Origin: Jiangella alba | GTDB lineage: Bacteria > Actinomycetota > Actinomycetes > Jiangellales > Jiangellaceae | Assembly: GCF_900106035.1 (NCBI RefSeq) | Contig: NZ_FNUC01000004.1 | Coordinates: 186,001-250,000 of the forward strand | Direction: 5' to 3' | DNA length: 64,000 bases | Shown here: piece by piece, positions 31,678 to 38,790 of the stretch | Position numbering within the stretch: position 1 is the stretch's first letter | Layout: every line of letters begins with the position of its first letter | Translations under genes and position numbers: made by a program | Notes under the pieces: generated by a model | What the model was told of the DNA's origin: nothing | The model's input: the letters and a program-made list of their open reading frames with translations, nothing else | Database searches by the model: none

Positions 31678-31697
31678 TTGTGTTTCTGGGAGTGCTG

Positions 31698-32396
31698 GTG
31701 CGGGAGCTCAGCATCTTCATCGACGAGTCCGGCGACTTCGGCCCCCTGCAGAGGCACTCGCCGTTCTACATTTTGAGCCTCGTCTTCCACGACCAGAGTG
31801 ACGACATCACCCGTCACCTCGACAAGATCCACCAAGCACTCCTGGTGCGCGGACTGTCAGCGGACCATGCGATTCACACGGCACCACTCATCCGTCGGGA
31901 ACACGACTATCGCTGGCTGGACCTGCCGGCTCGTCGATCCATCTTTCGCGTCTTGGTCGACTTCGTCCGCACATGCGACGTGACCCAGCACTCCCAGGTG
32001 TTCAGCAAACGGGACCACGGCGACACCGACCAACTCGTGAGCGCGATGTCGCGCGAGCTCGGCGCATTGATCCGCGCGAACCACCAGTACTTCGGCTCAT
32101 GGGATCGGGTCGTCATCTACTACGACAACGGGCAGAAAGAGATCACGAACCTCGTCAACAGCGTCTTCAACGCCCACCTGACGAACGTCGAGGTTCGGAA
32201 GGTCATCCCATCGGACTACAGCCTGTTCCAGGCTGCTGACCTCTGCTGCACCCTGGCGCTGCTGCGCAAGAAGATCGAGGCGGACGGTCTGTCCAGCTCC
32301 GAGAGAGACTTCTTCTCCACCTCGAAGGACAGCGCCGAGCGCGCCCTGAAGAAGGGTTACTTCAAGACGATGGACCGCATGAAGTTCGGAGATTGA
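31698..32396 (+). CDS. DUF3800 protein (RNase H-like fold family)
   Basis: A 232-residue protein. The N-terminal IFIDESGDFG with its two acidic residues, and SDYSLFQAADLCC near residue 175, are the defining motifs of DUF3800. This family is predicted to have a metal-dependent RNase H-like fold and is often found near mobile or defence genes. GGGAG five bases before GTG 31698 fixes the start. Codon use differs from the neighbours, with many codons ending in A or T (for example CAT, ATT, CGT, TAT and CGA). With inverted repeats upstream and men genes on both sides, it looks like an insertion. Its role is unknown. Confidence 0.8.
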   Translation: MRELSIFIDESGDFGPLQRHSPFYILSLVFHDQSDDITRHLDKIHQALLVRGLSADHAIHTAPLIRREHDYRWLDLPARRSIFRVLVDFVRTCDVTQHSQVFSKRDHGDTDQLVSAMSRELGALIRANHQYFGSWDRVVIYYDNGQKEITNLVNSVFNAHLTNVEVRKVIPSDYSLFQAADLCCTLALLRKKIEADGLSSSERDFFSTSKDSAERALKKGYFKTMDRMKFGD

Positions 32397-32457
32397 CCGG
32401 CGGACGACCCGAGCCATCGACTGGGACCGGCGGGGCGACATCTAGGGTGGTGGGGCG

Positions 32458-33642
32458 ATGCAGAAGCCCACCCGCTCCCTCATCACCGTCGAGGTGCCGC
32501 TGCGGCCCGCCGTGGTGCCGCGGCTGCTGCCCGCCGTCGCGGGGGCGATGGCCGGGGGCGATGCGCTGTTGCCGCTGCCGTCGTCGCCGGCGGCGGTGCG
32601 CGACGAGCTGGTCGCGGAGTTCGCGCCACACCGCGCGCTGGAGCCGGACGTCGCGTTCATCGTGCCGACGTCGGGGTCGACGGGGCGGCCGAAGGGTGCG
32701 CTGCTGAGCGCCACCGCCGTCCGGGCGTCGGCCGAGGCGACGCTGGAGCGGCTCGGCGGGCCCGGCCGCTGGCTGCTCGCGCTGCCGGCCACCCACATCG
32801 CCGGGCTCATGGTGCTGGCCCGGTCGGTCGTCGCGGGGACGGAGCCGGTGGCGGCCGACCTCAGCGGCGGCTTCGACCCCGAGCTGTTCGCCGCCGCCAG
32901 CGTCCAGGTCTTCGCCGGCGGCGGACGCCGGTACACCGCGCTGGTGCCGCGCCAGCTCAGCCAGCTGCTCGACGTCGGCGGGGCGCCGCTGGCCGCGCTG
33001 ACGGGCTACCACGGCGTGCTGGTCGGCGGCGCCGCGGCCGACGACGCGCTGCTCGACCGCGCCCGCAAGGCCGGCGTCGAGGTCGTCACCACGTACGGCA
33101 TGACGGAGACCTGCGGCGGCTGCGTCTACGACGGTGTCCCGCTGGACGGCGTGCGGGTCGAGCTGGCCGCCGGCGGTCGCATCCGGCTGGCCGGCCCCAT
33201 ACTGGCCCACGGCTACCGCCTGCGCCCCGACCTCGCGCACGTGTTCGCCGACGGCGCTTTCACCACGTCCGACCTGGGTGAGGTCGACGACGACGGACGG
33301 CTCACCGTGCGAGGACGGGCCGACGACGTCGCGGTGTCGGGCGGCGAGAACGTCCCGCTGGGCGCCGTCGACCTCGCCGTCGCGTCGCACCCCGACGTCG
33401 CCGAGGCGCTCAGCATCGCCGTCCCCGACACCGAGTGGGGCGAGCGGGTCGTCGTTGCCGTCGTGCCCGCCGACGCCGCTCGACCCCCGTCGCTCGACGA
33501 CATCCGCGCCCACGTCCGCGAGCGACACCCCGTCGCCTACGCACCCAAGGAGCTGCACGTGCTCGATGCGCTGCCCACCCTGCCGGGCGGGAAGACCGAT
33601 CGCCGCGCGCTCGCGGCCCGGCTGGGACTGGCGGACGCCTGA
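32458..33642 (+). CDS. menE: o-Succinylbenzoate-CoA ligase
   Basis: A 394-residue acyl-adenylate-forming enzyme. IVPTSGSTGRPKGALL is the P-loop, TTYGMTETCGGCVYDG the A5 motif, SDLGEVDDDGRLTVRGRADD the hinge region, and PGGKTDRRAL supplies the C-terminal catalytic Lys. It is shorter than general acyl-CoA ligases, as actinobacterial MenE is. A TAGGGT element lies nine bases before the ATG. The stop overlaps the menA start (TGATG). Confidence 0.92.
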   Translation: MQKPTRSLITVEVPLRPAVVPRLLPAVAGAMAGGDALLPLPSSPAAVRDELVAEFAPHRALEPDVAFIVPTSGSTGRPKGALLSATAVRASAEATLERLGGPGRWLLALPATHIAGLMVLARSVVAGTEPVAADLSGGFDPELFAAASVQVFAGGGRRYTALVPRQLSQLLDVGGAPLAALTGYHGVLVGGAAADDALLDRARKAGVEVVTTYGMTETCGGCVYDGVPLDGVRVELAAGGRIRLAGPILAHGYRLRPDLAHVFADGAFTTSDLGEVDDDGRLTVRGRADDVAVSGGENVPLGAVDLAVASHPDVAEALSIAVPDTEWGERVVVAVVPADAARPPSLDDIRAHVRERHPVAYAPKELHVLDALPTLPGGKTDRRALAARLGLADA

Positions 33643-34517
33643 TGGCCACGCTCGGTCAGTGGGTCGAGGGCGCCCGCCCGCGGACCCTGCCGGCCGCCGT
33701 CGCCCCGGTGCTGGTGGGCACGGGCGCGGCGGCGGCCGCCGACGCGGCGCACCTGGGCAAGGCGCTGCTGGCGCTGGTGGTCGCGCTGGCGCTGCAGATC
33801 GGCGTCAACTACGCGAACGACTACTCCGACGGCATCCGCGGCACCGACGAGCACCGGGTGGGGCCGTTCCGGCTGGTCGGGTCCGGTGCGGCGCGGCCGG
33901 CGGCGGTGAAGGCGGCGGCGCTGTGGAGCTTCGTCGCGGCCGGGGTGACCGGCGCCGTTCTGGTGGCGTGGTCGGGGCACTGGTGGCTGTTCGCCGTCGG
34001 CGCGCTCGCCATCGCGGCGGCCTGGTACTACACCGGCGGCCGCAACCCGTACGGCTACCGCGGGCTCGGCGAGATCTCGGTGTTCGTGTTCTTCGGGCTG
34101 GTGGCCGTCGCCGGGACGACGTACGTGCAGGCCGACCGGCTGACGTGGACGTCGCTGGTGTCGGCGGTGGCGATCGGCTGCCTGGCGTGCGCGCTGCTGC
34201 TGGTCAACAACATCCGCGACATCGGCACCGACACGGTGAGCGGCAAGCGGACGCTGGCGGTGACGCTCGGCGAGCAGCGCAGCCGCATGCTCTACGTGCT
34301 GCTGATGACGGCGCCGTTCCTCATCGTGGCGGCGCTGGCCGTCACCGGACTGCCGTGGGGCGCCCTCACGCTGCTGTGCGCCCCACTGGCCGTGGTGACC
34401 GCCCGGCCGGTGGTCCTGCGGGCGACGGGCCGGGACCTCATTCCGGTGCTCAAGCGGACCGGCATGACCGAACTGGCCTTCGCGGTGCTGCTGACCGTCG
34501 GCCTGGCGGTGGGCTGA
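33642..34517 (+). CDS. menA: 1,4-Dihydroxy-2-naphthoate polyprenyltransferase
   Basis: A 291-residue UbiA-family membrane prenyltransferase attaching the polyprenyl tail. The first Asp-rich motif is NYANDYSDGIRGTD, and the second lies in NNIRDIGTDTVSGKRTLAV. Eight or nine membrane helices are visible. The start shares one base with the menE stop. Confidence 0.95.
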   Translation: MATLGQWVEGARPRTLPAAVAPVLVGTGAAAAADAAHLGKALLALVVALALQIGVNYANDYSDGIRGTDEHRVGPFRLVGSGAARPAAVKAAALWSFVAAGVTGAVLVAWSGHWWLFAVGALAIAAAWYYTGGRNPYGYRGLGEISVFVFFGLVAVAGTTYVQADRLTWTSLVSAVAIGCLACALLLVNNIRDIGTDTVSGKRTLAVTLGEQRSRMLYVLLMTAPFLIVAALAVTGLPWGALTLLCAPLAVVTARPVVLRATGRDLIPVLKRTGMTELAFAVLLTVGLAVG

Positions 34518-34533
34518 GGGGTTCGCCCACGCG

Positions 34534-34758
34534 CCGGGCCGGTGTCGACTTGGCGAGCTCCGACGGGTTCGCTGATGTCACTCGGGGCCGGGCCGGTGTC
34601 GACTCGGCGAGCTCCGACGGGTTCGCTGATGTCACTCGGGGCCGGGCCGGTGTCGACTCGGCGAGCTCCGACGGGTTCGCTGATGTCACTCGGGGCCGGG
34701 CCGGTGTCGACTCGGCGAGCTCCGACGGGTTCGCTGATGTCACTCGGGGCCGGGCCGG
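34534..34758. repeat. 54-bp minisatellite, four copies plus a partial fifth
   Basis: Units begin at 34534, 34588, 34642 and 34696, and a truncated fifth at 34750. Copies 2-4 appear identical and copy 1 differs at one base. Each unit contains GTCGAC and GAGCTC. Because 54 is a multiple of three and has no stops in several frames, long artificial reading frames run through it on both strands. It starts 16 bases after the menA stop. The remaining bases up to 34833 show nothing recognisable. Confidence 0.9.
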
Positions 34759-34833
34759 GTCGGGGTCGGGCGGGACCGCTGGCGGCGGCCGTCCGCGGGT
34801 CGGATAACGGGGTGGATGCTCCCGCGCGCACCC

Positions 34834-35007
34834 TCAGGCGTGCCGGCGAGCGCGGCGCGGGCCGGTGTAGCCGCGGTCCTCAGTGGGGACGCGCGACAGG
34901 ATGGCCTGACGCAGGTCCTGCAGCAGCGACTGGCTCTCGCCGCGGTGCCGGCCCCGCTTGGCCTGCTTGGCGTCTTCGGCAGCGCGCTCGTATTCGTCGG
35001 TCATCAT
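34834..35007 (-). CDS. Small basic protein of unknown function (57 residues)
   Basis: The sequence begins MMTDEYERAAEDAKQAKRG, is helical and strongly charged, and ends in an Arg-rich tail (GPRRARRHA). AGGAGG six bases before the ATG at 35007 is one of the best ribosome binding sites in the window, which is the main support. The leader carries a 9-bp hairpin. No family is recognised; the composition would suit a nucleic-acid-binding protein. Confidence 0.65.
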   Translation of the reverse strand: MMTDEYERAAEDAKQAKRGRHRGESQSLLQDLRQAILSRVPTEDRGYTGPRRARRHA

Positions 35008-35026
35008 GAGGAACCTCCTGTGTGAG

Positions 35027-35048
35027 GACGGCACCTCGCGGTGCCGTC
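35027..35048 (-). promoter_or_regulatory. Leader hairpin with GNRA loop upstream of the 57-residue protein
   Basis: In the minus-strand transcript GACGGCACC and GGTGCCGTC pair perfectly around a GCGA tetraloop. It ends seven bases before the AGGAGG site. Such a stem could stabilise the message or affect initiation. Confidence 0.55.
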
Positions 35049-35115
35049 TGACCCACAAGACAGGGGGACGACCGGATCATGACGCGCCCTGTCAAGATTT
35101 TTTCTCGATATGTGG

Positions 35116-35346
35116 TCAGCTCTCGTTCCGAAGCTCGGGAACATCGGTGGCGTCGTCGAGTTCGTGCAGGTCACGGCCCTTGGCATCGGCACTGAGACCC
35201 TGCTTGCCGGTGGCGTCCTGCGGATGCACGACGCCCTCATAGGCGTCCATCTCGTCGAGCGCGGCGTCGTCGAGGCGTTCCCTGTCGATGTCGCGCGGGT
35301 CCTCACCAGGAGTGGCGCCGGGTTTCGTGCGGCGATCGTCGGTCAT
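35116..35346 (-). CDS. Small acidic protein of unknown function
   Basis: A 76-residue hydrophilic protein, very rich in Asp and Glu (DPRDIDRERLDDAALDEMDAYEG, then HELDDATDVPEL). It looks disordered or helical, without membrane or signal segments. No clear ribosome binding site precedes ATG 35346; an in-frame ATG-proximal start further upstream is possible. Coding is supported mainly by its biased composition and its place in a run of small same-strand genes. Confidence 0.5.
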   Translation of the reverse strand: MTDDRRTKPGATPGEDPRDIDRERLDDAALDEMDAYEGVVHPQDATGKQGLSADAKGRDLHELDDATDVPELRNES

Positions 35347-35409
35347 GGCGCGCACGTACCCAGCCGGACGCGTTCGCACGCGCCCGGGCTGCCCTCGCCG
35401 ACGACGGGG

Positions 35410-35712
35410 CTACGGGGTGTCGCGCGGCGGGCGGCCTTCAGCGTCGGCGTCGGCGTCCGCGTCGACGTGAGCGCGCTGCTCGTCGTCCCACGCGTCTTCG
35501 GCGGCGGTGCGCTCACGGACGGTGCGCAGGCGCCGGTCCCAGGCGATGGACACCTGGTCGCGACTGCTGCGCAGCACGAAGAAGCTCACCAGCCCGGAGA
35601 GGACGAGCCCGAGGGCCACGAGCACCAGCCCGCGCAAGCCGACGAGCCAGAGCAGCGCCGCGATGATGACGAACACCAGCGCGCGCAACAGGGTGTAACG
35701 GAGAACGGCCAT
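35410..35712 (-). CDS. DUF4229 membrane protein
   Basis: A 100-residue protein with two adjacent membrane helices (about 8-28 and 30-48) followed by a charged tail (RSSRDQVSIAWDRRLRTVRER) and an Asp/Ala-rich end. This matches the DUF4229 family of actinobacteria. It may be reached by the LexA-controlled transcript that starts about 170 bases upstream, unless the strong hairpin at 35740-35798 stops it. Confidence 0.8.
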   Translation of the reverse strand: MAVLRYTLLRALVFVIIAALLWLVGLRGLVLVALGLVLSGLVSFFVLRSSRDQVSIAWDRRLRTVRERTAAEDAWDDEQRAHVDADADADAEGRPPRDTP

Positions 35713-35739
35713 GACGTGACGGATTCTACGCCGCCCGGA

Positions 35740-35798
35740 GATCGGCAGGGCCGCCGCCCGTGGGTCGGGGGAAGCCCGGGCGACGGCCCCTGCCGATC
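35740..35798 (-). terminator. Strong hairpin right after the SOS-controlled short frame
   Basis: GATCGGCAGGG (35740-35750) pairs perfectly with 35788-35798. The stem continues inward for nine more pairs with one bulge and one mismatch, leaving a 16-base loop. It overlaps the stop codon of the 27-codon frame and lies 27 bases before the DUF4229 ATG. It could be a terminator or an attenuator. Confidence 0.65.
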
Positions 35799-35880
35799 AC
35801 CCCGGGGCGGGTGGTGGCCTGGAGGGGCGGCTCGGCCGCTGCCCGTAGCCGGCCGCCGGTGTGGTGTTCGGAAGGACCAT
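35797..35880 (-). CDS. Candidate SOS-induced leaderless peptide (27 residues)
   Basis: ATG at 35880 lies exactly six bases after the -10 hexamer TAGTGT of a LexA-box promoter, so the message would be leaderless. The frame runs 27 codons to TGA at 35799-35797 and encodes a Pro/Arg-rich peptide beginning MVLPNTTPAAGYGQ and ending PPPAPG. There is no signal or membrane segment. Evidence for translation is purely positional. The transcript could instead act as a small RNA or an attenuated leader for DUF4229. Confidence 0.45.
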   Translation of the reverse strand: MVLPNTTPAAGYGQRPSRPSRPPPAPG

Positions 35881-35886
35881 GGGTTG

Positions 35887-35915
35887 ACACTATCGAACAG
35901 GTGTTCGAGCGTCAA
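35887..35915 (-). promoter_or_regulatory. LexA-controlled promoter with a perfect SOS box
   Basis: Minus strand: TTGACG (35915-35910), 17 bp, TAGTGT (35892-35887). The spacer contains TCGAAC-AGGT-GTTCGA (35908-35893), an exact match to the actinobacterial LexA consensus TCGAAC-N4-GTTCGA. Bound LexA would cover the region between the two hexamers, as at known SOS promoters. On the plus strand no comparable -10 exists. Confidence 0.85.
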
Positions 35916-35929
35916 CCGCTGTCTCAGCC

Positions 35930-36331
35930 TCAGTCCAGCGGTGCGGGCCACTCGTGTGCCGGCAGCAGCTCGCGCAGCGGCGCCGCGCGGTCCCGTCCCA
36001 GCACGACCCGGGTGTCGAGGTTGTCCGGGTGCAGCTGACGGACGAACTCGCGGCACCGCCCGCACGGCGGCACCACGTACAGCACGCCGTCGTCGTCGCG
36101 CCACACCGCGACGATGGCGGCGATGCGTTCCTCGCCGCCGGTCACCATGGCGGCGATGGCGCTGTGCTCGGCGCAGAACCCGGTGCCGCACGGGGTGTCG
36201 ATGCAGACGCCGTGGTACGCGTGGCCCCGATCGGTCACCAGCGTCGACGCGACGTCGCCGATCAGCCGGTCGCCGACGTGGCGGGGGTTGAGGTGCCCGG
36301 CGGCCGACGCGATCAGCTCGTCGTCGTTCAC
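35930..36331 (-). CDS. Cytidine deaminase family protein
   Basis: A 133-residue zinc-dependent deaminase. CAEHSAIAAM supplies a zinc ligand and the catalytic Glu in an unusual C-A-E order, with CTE-type context, and PCGRCREF supplies the two Cys ligands. The length fits free cytidine or blasticidin-S-type deaminases. The GTG start overlaps the stop of the DUF3806 gene by four bases. The substrate is not certain; pyrimidine salvage is the default. Confidence 0.85.
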   Translation of the reverse strand: MNDDELIASAAGHLNPRHVGDRLIGDVASTLVTDRGHAYHGVCIDTPCGTGFCAEHSAIAAMVTGGEERIAAIVAVWRDDDGVLYVVPPCGRCREFVRQLHPDNLDTRVVLGRDRAAPLRELLPAHEWPAPLD

Positions 36332-36735
36332 GCCTGCTCCTTGATGCGCGTGACCTGCTCGATCAGGCTGGCCGCGAGCTCGGGCAGCACCCCGGTCTGC
36401 CCGGCGACCCAGCGCTTGGCCACGAGGTTCGCCGGATACAGCAGGACGTCGCCGGGCTGCCCGTGCAGCGCCAGCTCGCTGCCGTGCTCGTCGGCCGCGA
36501 CGACCCAGGCCAGCCCGGTCTGCCTGCGCAGGTGCTCGCCGAACCCGATGCCCAGCCGGTTGATCAGGCCGTTCGGGTCGGGCCGCTCGTCGGGCGACAC
36601 CGACGTCCAGCCCCGCAACGCCGCGTCGTAGGCCGCGCCCAGCGCGACGATGTCGCCGTCGGACCGGCCGAGCTCGGTCAGGCTCTCGCTGACCCACGCC
36701 CGCTCCGCGTCGTTCAGGTCGGTGATCTCCACCAT
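36328..36735 (-). CDS. DUF3806-like protein
   Basis: A 135-residue soluble protein. The central LGIGFGEHLRRQTGLAWVVAADEHGSELAL and the VLLYPANLVAKRWV segment resemble the DUF3806 family, whose role is unknown. TAGGCT ends six bases before the ATG, indicating a leaderless message, and the gene is coupled to the deaminase downstream. It diverges from the LLM oxidoreductase. Confidence 0.75.
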   Translation of the reverse strand: MVEITDLNDAERAWVSESLTELGRSDGDIVALGAAYDAALRGWTSVSPDERPDPNGLINRLGIGFGEHLRRQTGLAWVVAADEHGSELALHGQPGDVLLYPANLVAKRWVAGQTGVLPELAASLIEQVTRIKEQA

Positions 36736-36741
36736 CGTGGC

Positions 36742-36802
36742 AGCCTACCCATGGCGAAAAGCGGAGGCTCGTCTCCGAACGTTCACCGTCTTGTCCTACG
36801 GT
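36742..36802. promoter_or_regulatory. Divergent leaderless promoters of DUF3806 and LLM oxidoreductase
   Basis: Minus strand: TAGGCT at 36747-36742, six bases before the ATG at 36735. Plus strand: TACGGT at 36797-36802, seven bases before the ATG at 36810. These hexamers decide both start codons. Confidence 0.5.
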
Positions 36803-36809
36803 GACCCCC

Positions 36810-37847
36810 ATGACTTCTTCCCCCATGAAGTTCGGGCTCTTCGTCCCCCAGGGCTGGCGGCTGGACCTCGTCGACATCGCTCCCAAGAGTCAGTGGGAGA
36901 CGATGCTGCGCGTCGCCCAGCACGCCGACGCGGGGCCGTGGGAGTCGATCTGGGTCTACGACCACTTCCACACCACCCCGGTGCCGACCGAGGAGGCCAC
37001 CCACGAGGCGTGGACGCTGATGGCGGCGTTCGGCGCGGCGACGCAGCGGGTGCGGCTGGGCCAGATGTGCACGTGCATGGCCTACCGCAACCCCGCCTAC
37101 CTGGCGAAGGTCGCCGCGACGGCGGACATCGTGTCGGGCGGGCGGGTCGAGATGGGCATCGGCGCCGGCTGGTACGAGCACGAGTGGCGCGCCTTCGGGT
37201 TCGGCTTCCCGCGCGCCGGCGTCCGGCTGGCCATGCTCGACGAGGGCGTCGACATCATGCGGCAGGCGTGGACGAACGGGGTCGCGACGCTGGCCGGCGA
37301 GCACTACCAGGTCGACGGCGCGATCTGCCGGCCGCTGCCGTTGCAGGAGGAGGGCATCCCGCTGTGGATCGCCGGCGGCGGCGAGAAGGTGACGCTGCGC
37401 ATCGCGGCGAAGCACGCCCGCGGCGCGCAGTACACCGGCTCGCGCAGCTACACGGCGTACACCAACTTCAGCGGCACGCCCGAGGTGTTCCAGCACAAGT
37501 CCGAGGTGCTGGCGCAGCACTGCCGCGACCTCGGCACCGACTACGACTCCATCACCCGCTCGATGAACTTCAACGTCATCATCGGCGCCGACCAGGCCGA
37601 GGTCGACGCCAAGCTGGCCCGCATCGAGGAGATCTACGGCCGGTTCATGACGCCCGACGTCGTGGCGGAGAAGATGCGGCCGTTCCGCGAGAACCCGACG
37701 GCCGGCACGCCCGAGCAGGTCGCCGACGCCATCGGGCAGTACCGGGACAAGGGCATGAGCTACGCCATCGGCTACTTCCCGGAGGCCGCCTACGACCTCA
37801 GCGGCGTCGAGCTGTTCGAGCGCGAGGTCATTCCGGCACTGGACTGA
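36810..37847 (+). CDS. LLM-class F420-dependent oxidoreductase
   Basis: A 345-residue luciferase-like TIM barrel. The start MKFGLFVPQGW, the YDHFHTTP strand and VSGGRVEMGIGAGWYEHEWRAFGF are typical of F420-dependent members. PLWIAGGGEKVTLRIAAKHARG is the conserved cofactor-side segment. The substrate is unknown. ATG 36810 is chosen over GTG 36801 because of the -10 seven bases upstream. Its last 58 bp overlap the convergent Lrp regulator gene. Confidence 0.88.
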   Translation: MTSSPMKFGLFVPQGWRLDLVDIAPKSQWETMLRVAQHADAGPWESIWVYDHFHTTPVPTEEATHEAWTLMAAFGAATQRVRLGQMCTCMAYRNPAYLAKVAATADIVSGGRVEMGIGAGWYEHEWRAFGFGFPRAGVRLAMLDEGVDIMRQAWTNGVATLAGEHYQVDGAICRPLPLQEEGIPLWIAGGGEKVTLRIAAKHARGAQYTGSRSYTAYTNFSGTPEVFQHKSEVLAQHCRDLGTDYDSITRSMNFNVIIGADQAEVDAKLARIEEIYGRFMTPDVVAEKMRPFRENPTAGTPEQVADAIGQYRDKGMSYAIGYFPEAAYDLSGVELFEREVIPALD

Positions 37848-38308
37848 GCGTCAGGCCGGCTGATCACCCTCGACACCAGCGGCGACGAGTACACGACGGA
37901 GGTCGTGACGCTGCCGAGGGTGGCCAGCCGGCCGGCCAGCTCCTCGAGGTGGCGCATGGACCGCGCGGCCACCTTCAGCACGAAGCAGTCGTCGCCGGTG
38001 ACGTGGTGGCACTCCAGCAGTTCCTGCGTGCGGTCCAGCTCGGCGTGCAGGGCGCGGTAGTTGCCGGACGGGTAGCGCAGCCGCACGTAGGCGATGACGG
38101 TGTAGCCGATGCGCTCGAGGTCGAGCTCGGCCCGGAAGCCGGCGATGACGCCGAGGTCGGTGAGCCGGCGGATGCGGTCGGCGGTGGCGCTGGGCCCGAG
38201 GTTGACGCGACGGGCCAGCTCGGCGACGGCGATGCGGCCGTCGCGCTGGAGGTGCTCGAGCAGCTGCCAGTCGACGCGGTCGAGGGCGGCGGCGGAATCG
38301 TCGGCCAT
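37790..38308 (-). CDS. Lrp/AsnC-family transcriptional regulator
   Basis: A 172-residue regulator. The helix-turn-helix spans about residues 10-55 (DWQLLEHLQRDGRIAVAELARRVNLGPSATADRIRRL) and is followed by the RAM ligand/oligomer domain (VTGDDCFVLKVAARSMRHLEEL). About 20 extra C-terminal residues, Ser-rich, extend antisense into the LLM gene. TATCGT six bases before the ATG supports the start. It faces a rhodanese gene 95 bp away. Confidence 0.9.
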   Translation of the reverse strand: MADDSAAALDRVDWQLLEHLQRDGRIAVAELARRVNLGPSATADRIRRLTDLGVIAGFRAELDLERIGYTVIAYVRLRYPSGNYRALHAELDRTQELLECHHVTGDDCFVLKVAARSMRHLEELAGRLATLGSVTTSVVYSSPLVSRVISRPDAQSSAGMTSRSNSSTPLRS

Positions 38309-38314
38309 GCCGCG

Positions 38315-38396
38315 ACGATACCGGGCTTTCCCCGCCCGATCACCGCCAGCGACCCTTGATCACCCCTGCCGCAACCCACGACCGCCGCCGTAGCGT
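38315..38396. promoter_or_regulatory. Divergent leaderless promoters of lrp and rhodanese
   Basis: Minus strand: TATCGT at 38320-38315, six bases before the Lrp ATG. Plus strand: TAGCGT at 38391-38396, seven bases before the rhodanese ATG. The 95-bp region is a natural site for Lrp autoregulation. Confidence 0.5.
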
Positions 38397-38403
38397 CGTT
38401 GCC

Positions 38404-38790
38404 ATGACGACCATGATCCCGCCCGCGCCGCCGGCCGACGCCGCCGCGCACTTCGCCGCCCTGCTCGCGTACGAGACCGACTGCTGGGACGTGCACCACG
38501 CGCTGACGACCGGCACCGCGGACTTCGTCCTGCTCGACGTCCGCAGCCCGGAGGACTACGCCGCCGGCCACGTGCCCGGCGCCGTCAACCTGCCGCACGG
38601 GCGCATCGTCGAGCGCAACCTCGCCCAATGGCCGGCCGGCACCGAGTTCGTCGTCTACTGCGCCGGACCGCACTGCAACGGCGCCGACAAGGCCGCGCTC
38701 CGGCTGGCCCGGCTCGGCCGCCCGGTGCGCAAGATGATCGGCGGCGTCACCGGCTGGCTGGACGAGGGGTTCACGCTCCAGGCGACGTGA
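38404..38790 (+). CDS. Single-domain rhodanese-like protein
   Basis: A 128-residue rhodanese. LLDVRSPEDYAAGHVPGAVNLPHG is the family core. The active-site loop is VVYCAGPHCNGADKAAL, with Cys of YCAGPHC as the persulfide-forming residue. Sulfurtransferase or sulfur-carrier function is implied; the acceptor is unknown. The ATG is set by a TAGCGT element seven bases upstream. Its end overlaps the convergent dehydratase by 20 bp. Confidence 0.9.
   Translation: MTTMIPPAPPADAAAHFAALLAYETDCWDVHHALTTGTADFVLLDVRSPEDYAAGHVPGAVNLPHGRIVERNLAQWPAGTEFVVYCAGPHCNGADKAALRLARLGRPVRKMIGGVTGWLDEGFTLQAT

Noticed and set aside
34534..34758. CRISPR array
   Set aside because: The 54-bp units are contiguous with no unique spacers, and no cas genes are present.
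34292..34831. Minus-strand 179-codon frame with an 18-residue repeat across menA's end and the minisatellite
   Set aside because: The repeat period is a multiple of three with no stops, so open frames arise automatically; half of it is antisense to menA and it has no ribosome site.
35090..35095. Perfect -35 hexamer TTGACA (minus strand) upstream of the 57-residue gene
   Set aside because: No acceptable -10 at 15-19 bp spacing, so I do not call a promoter; an alternative sigma factor remains possible.
35884..35912. Plus-strand promoter using TTGACA next to the LexA box
   Set aside because: The hexamer at the right distance (GAGCGT) does not fit a -10, whereas the minus-strand pair is excellent.
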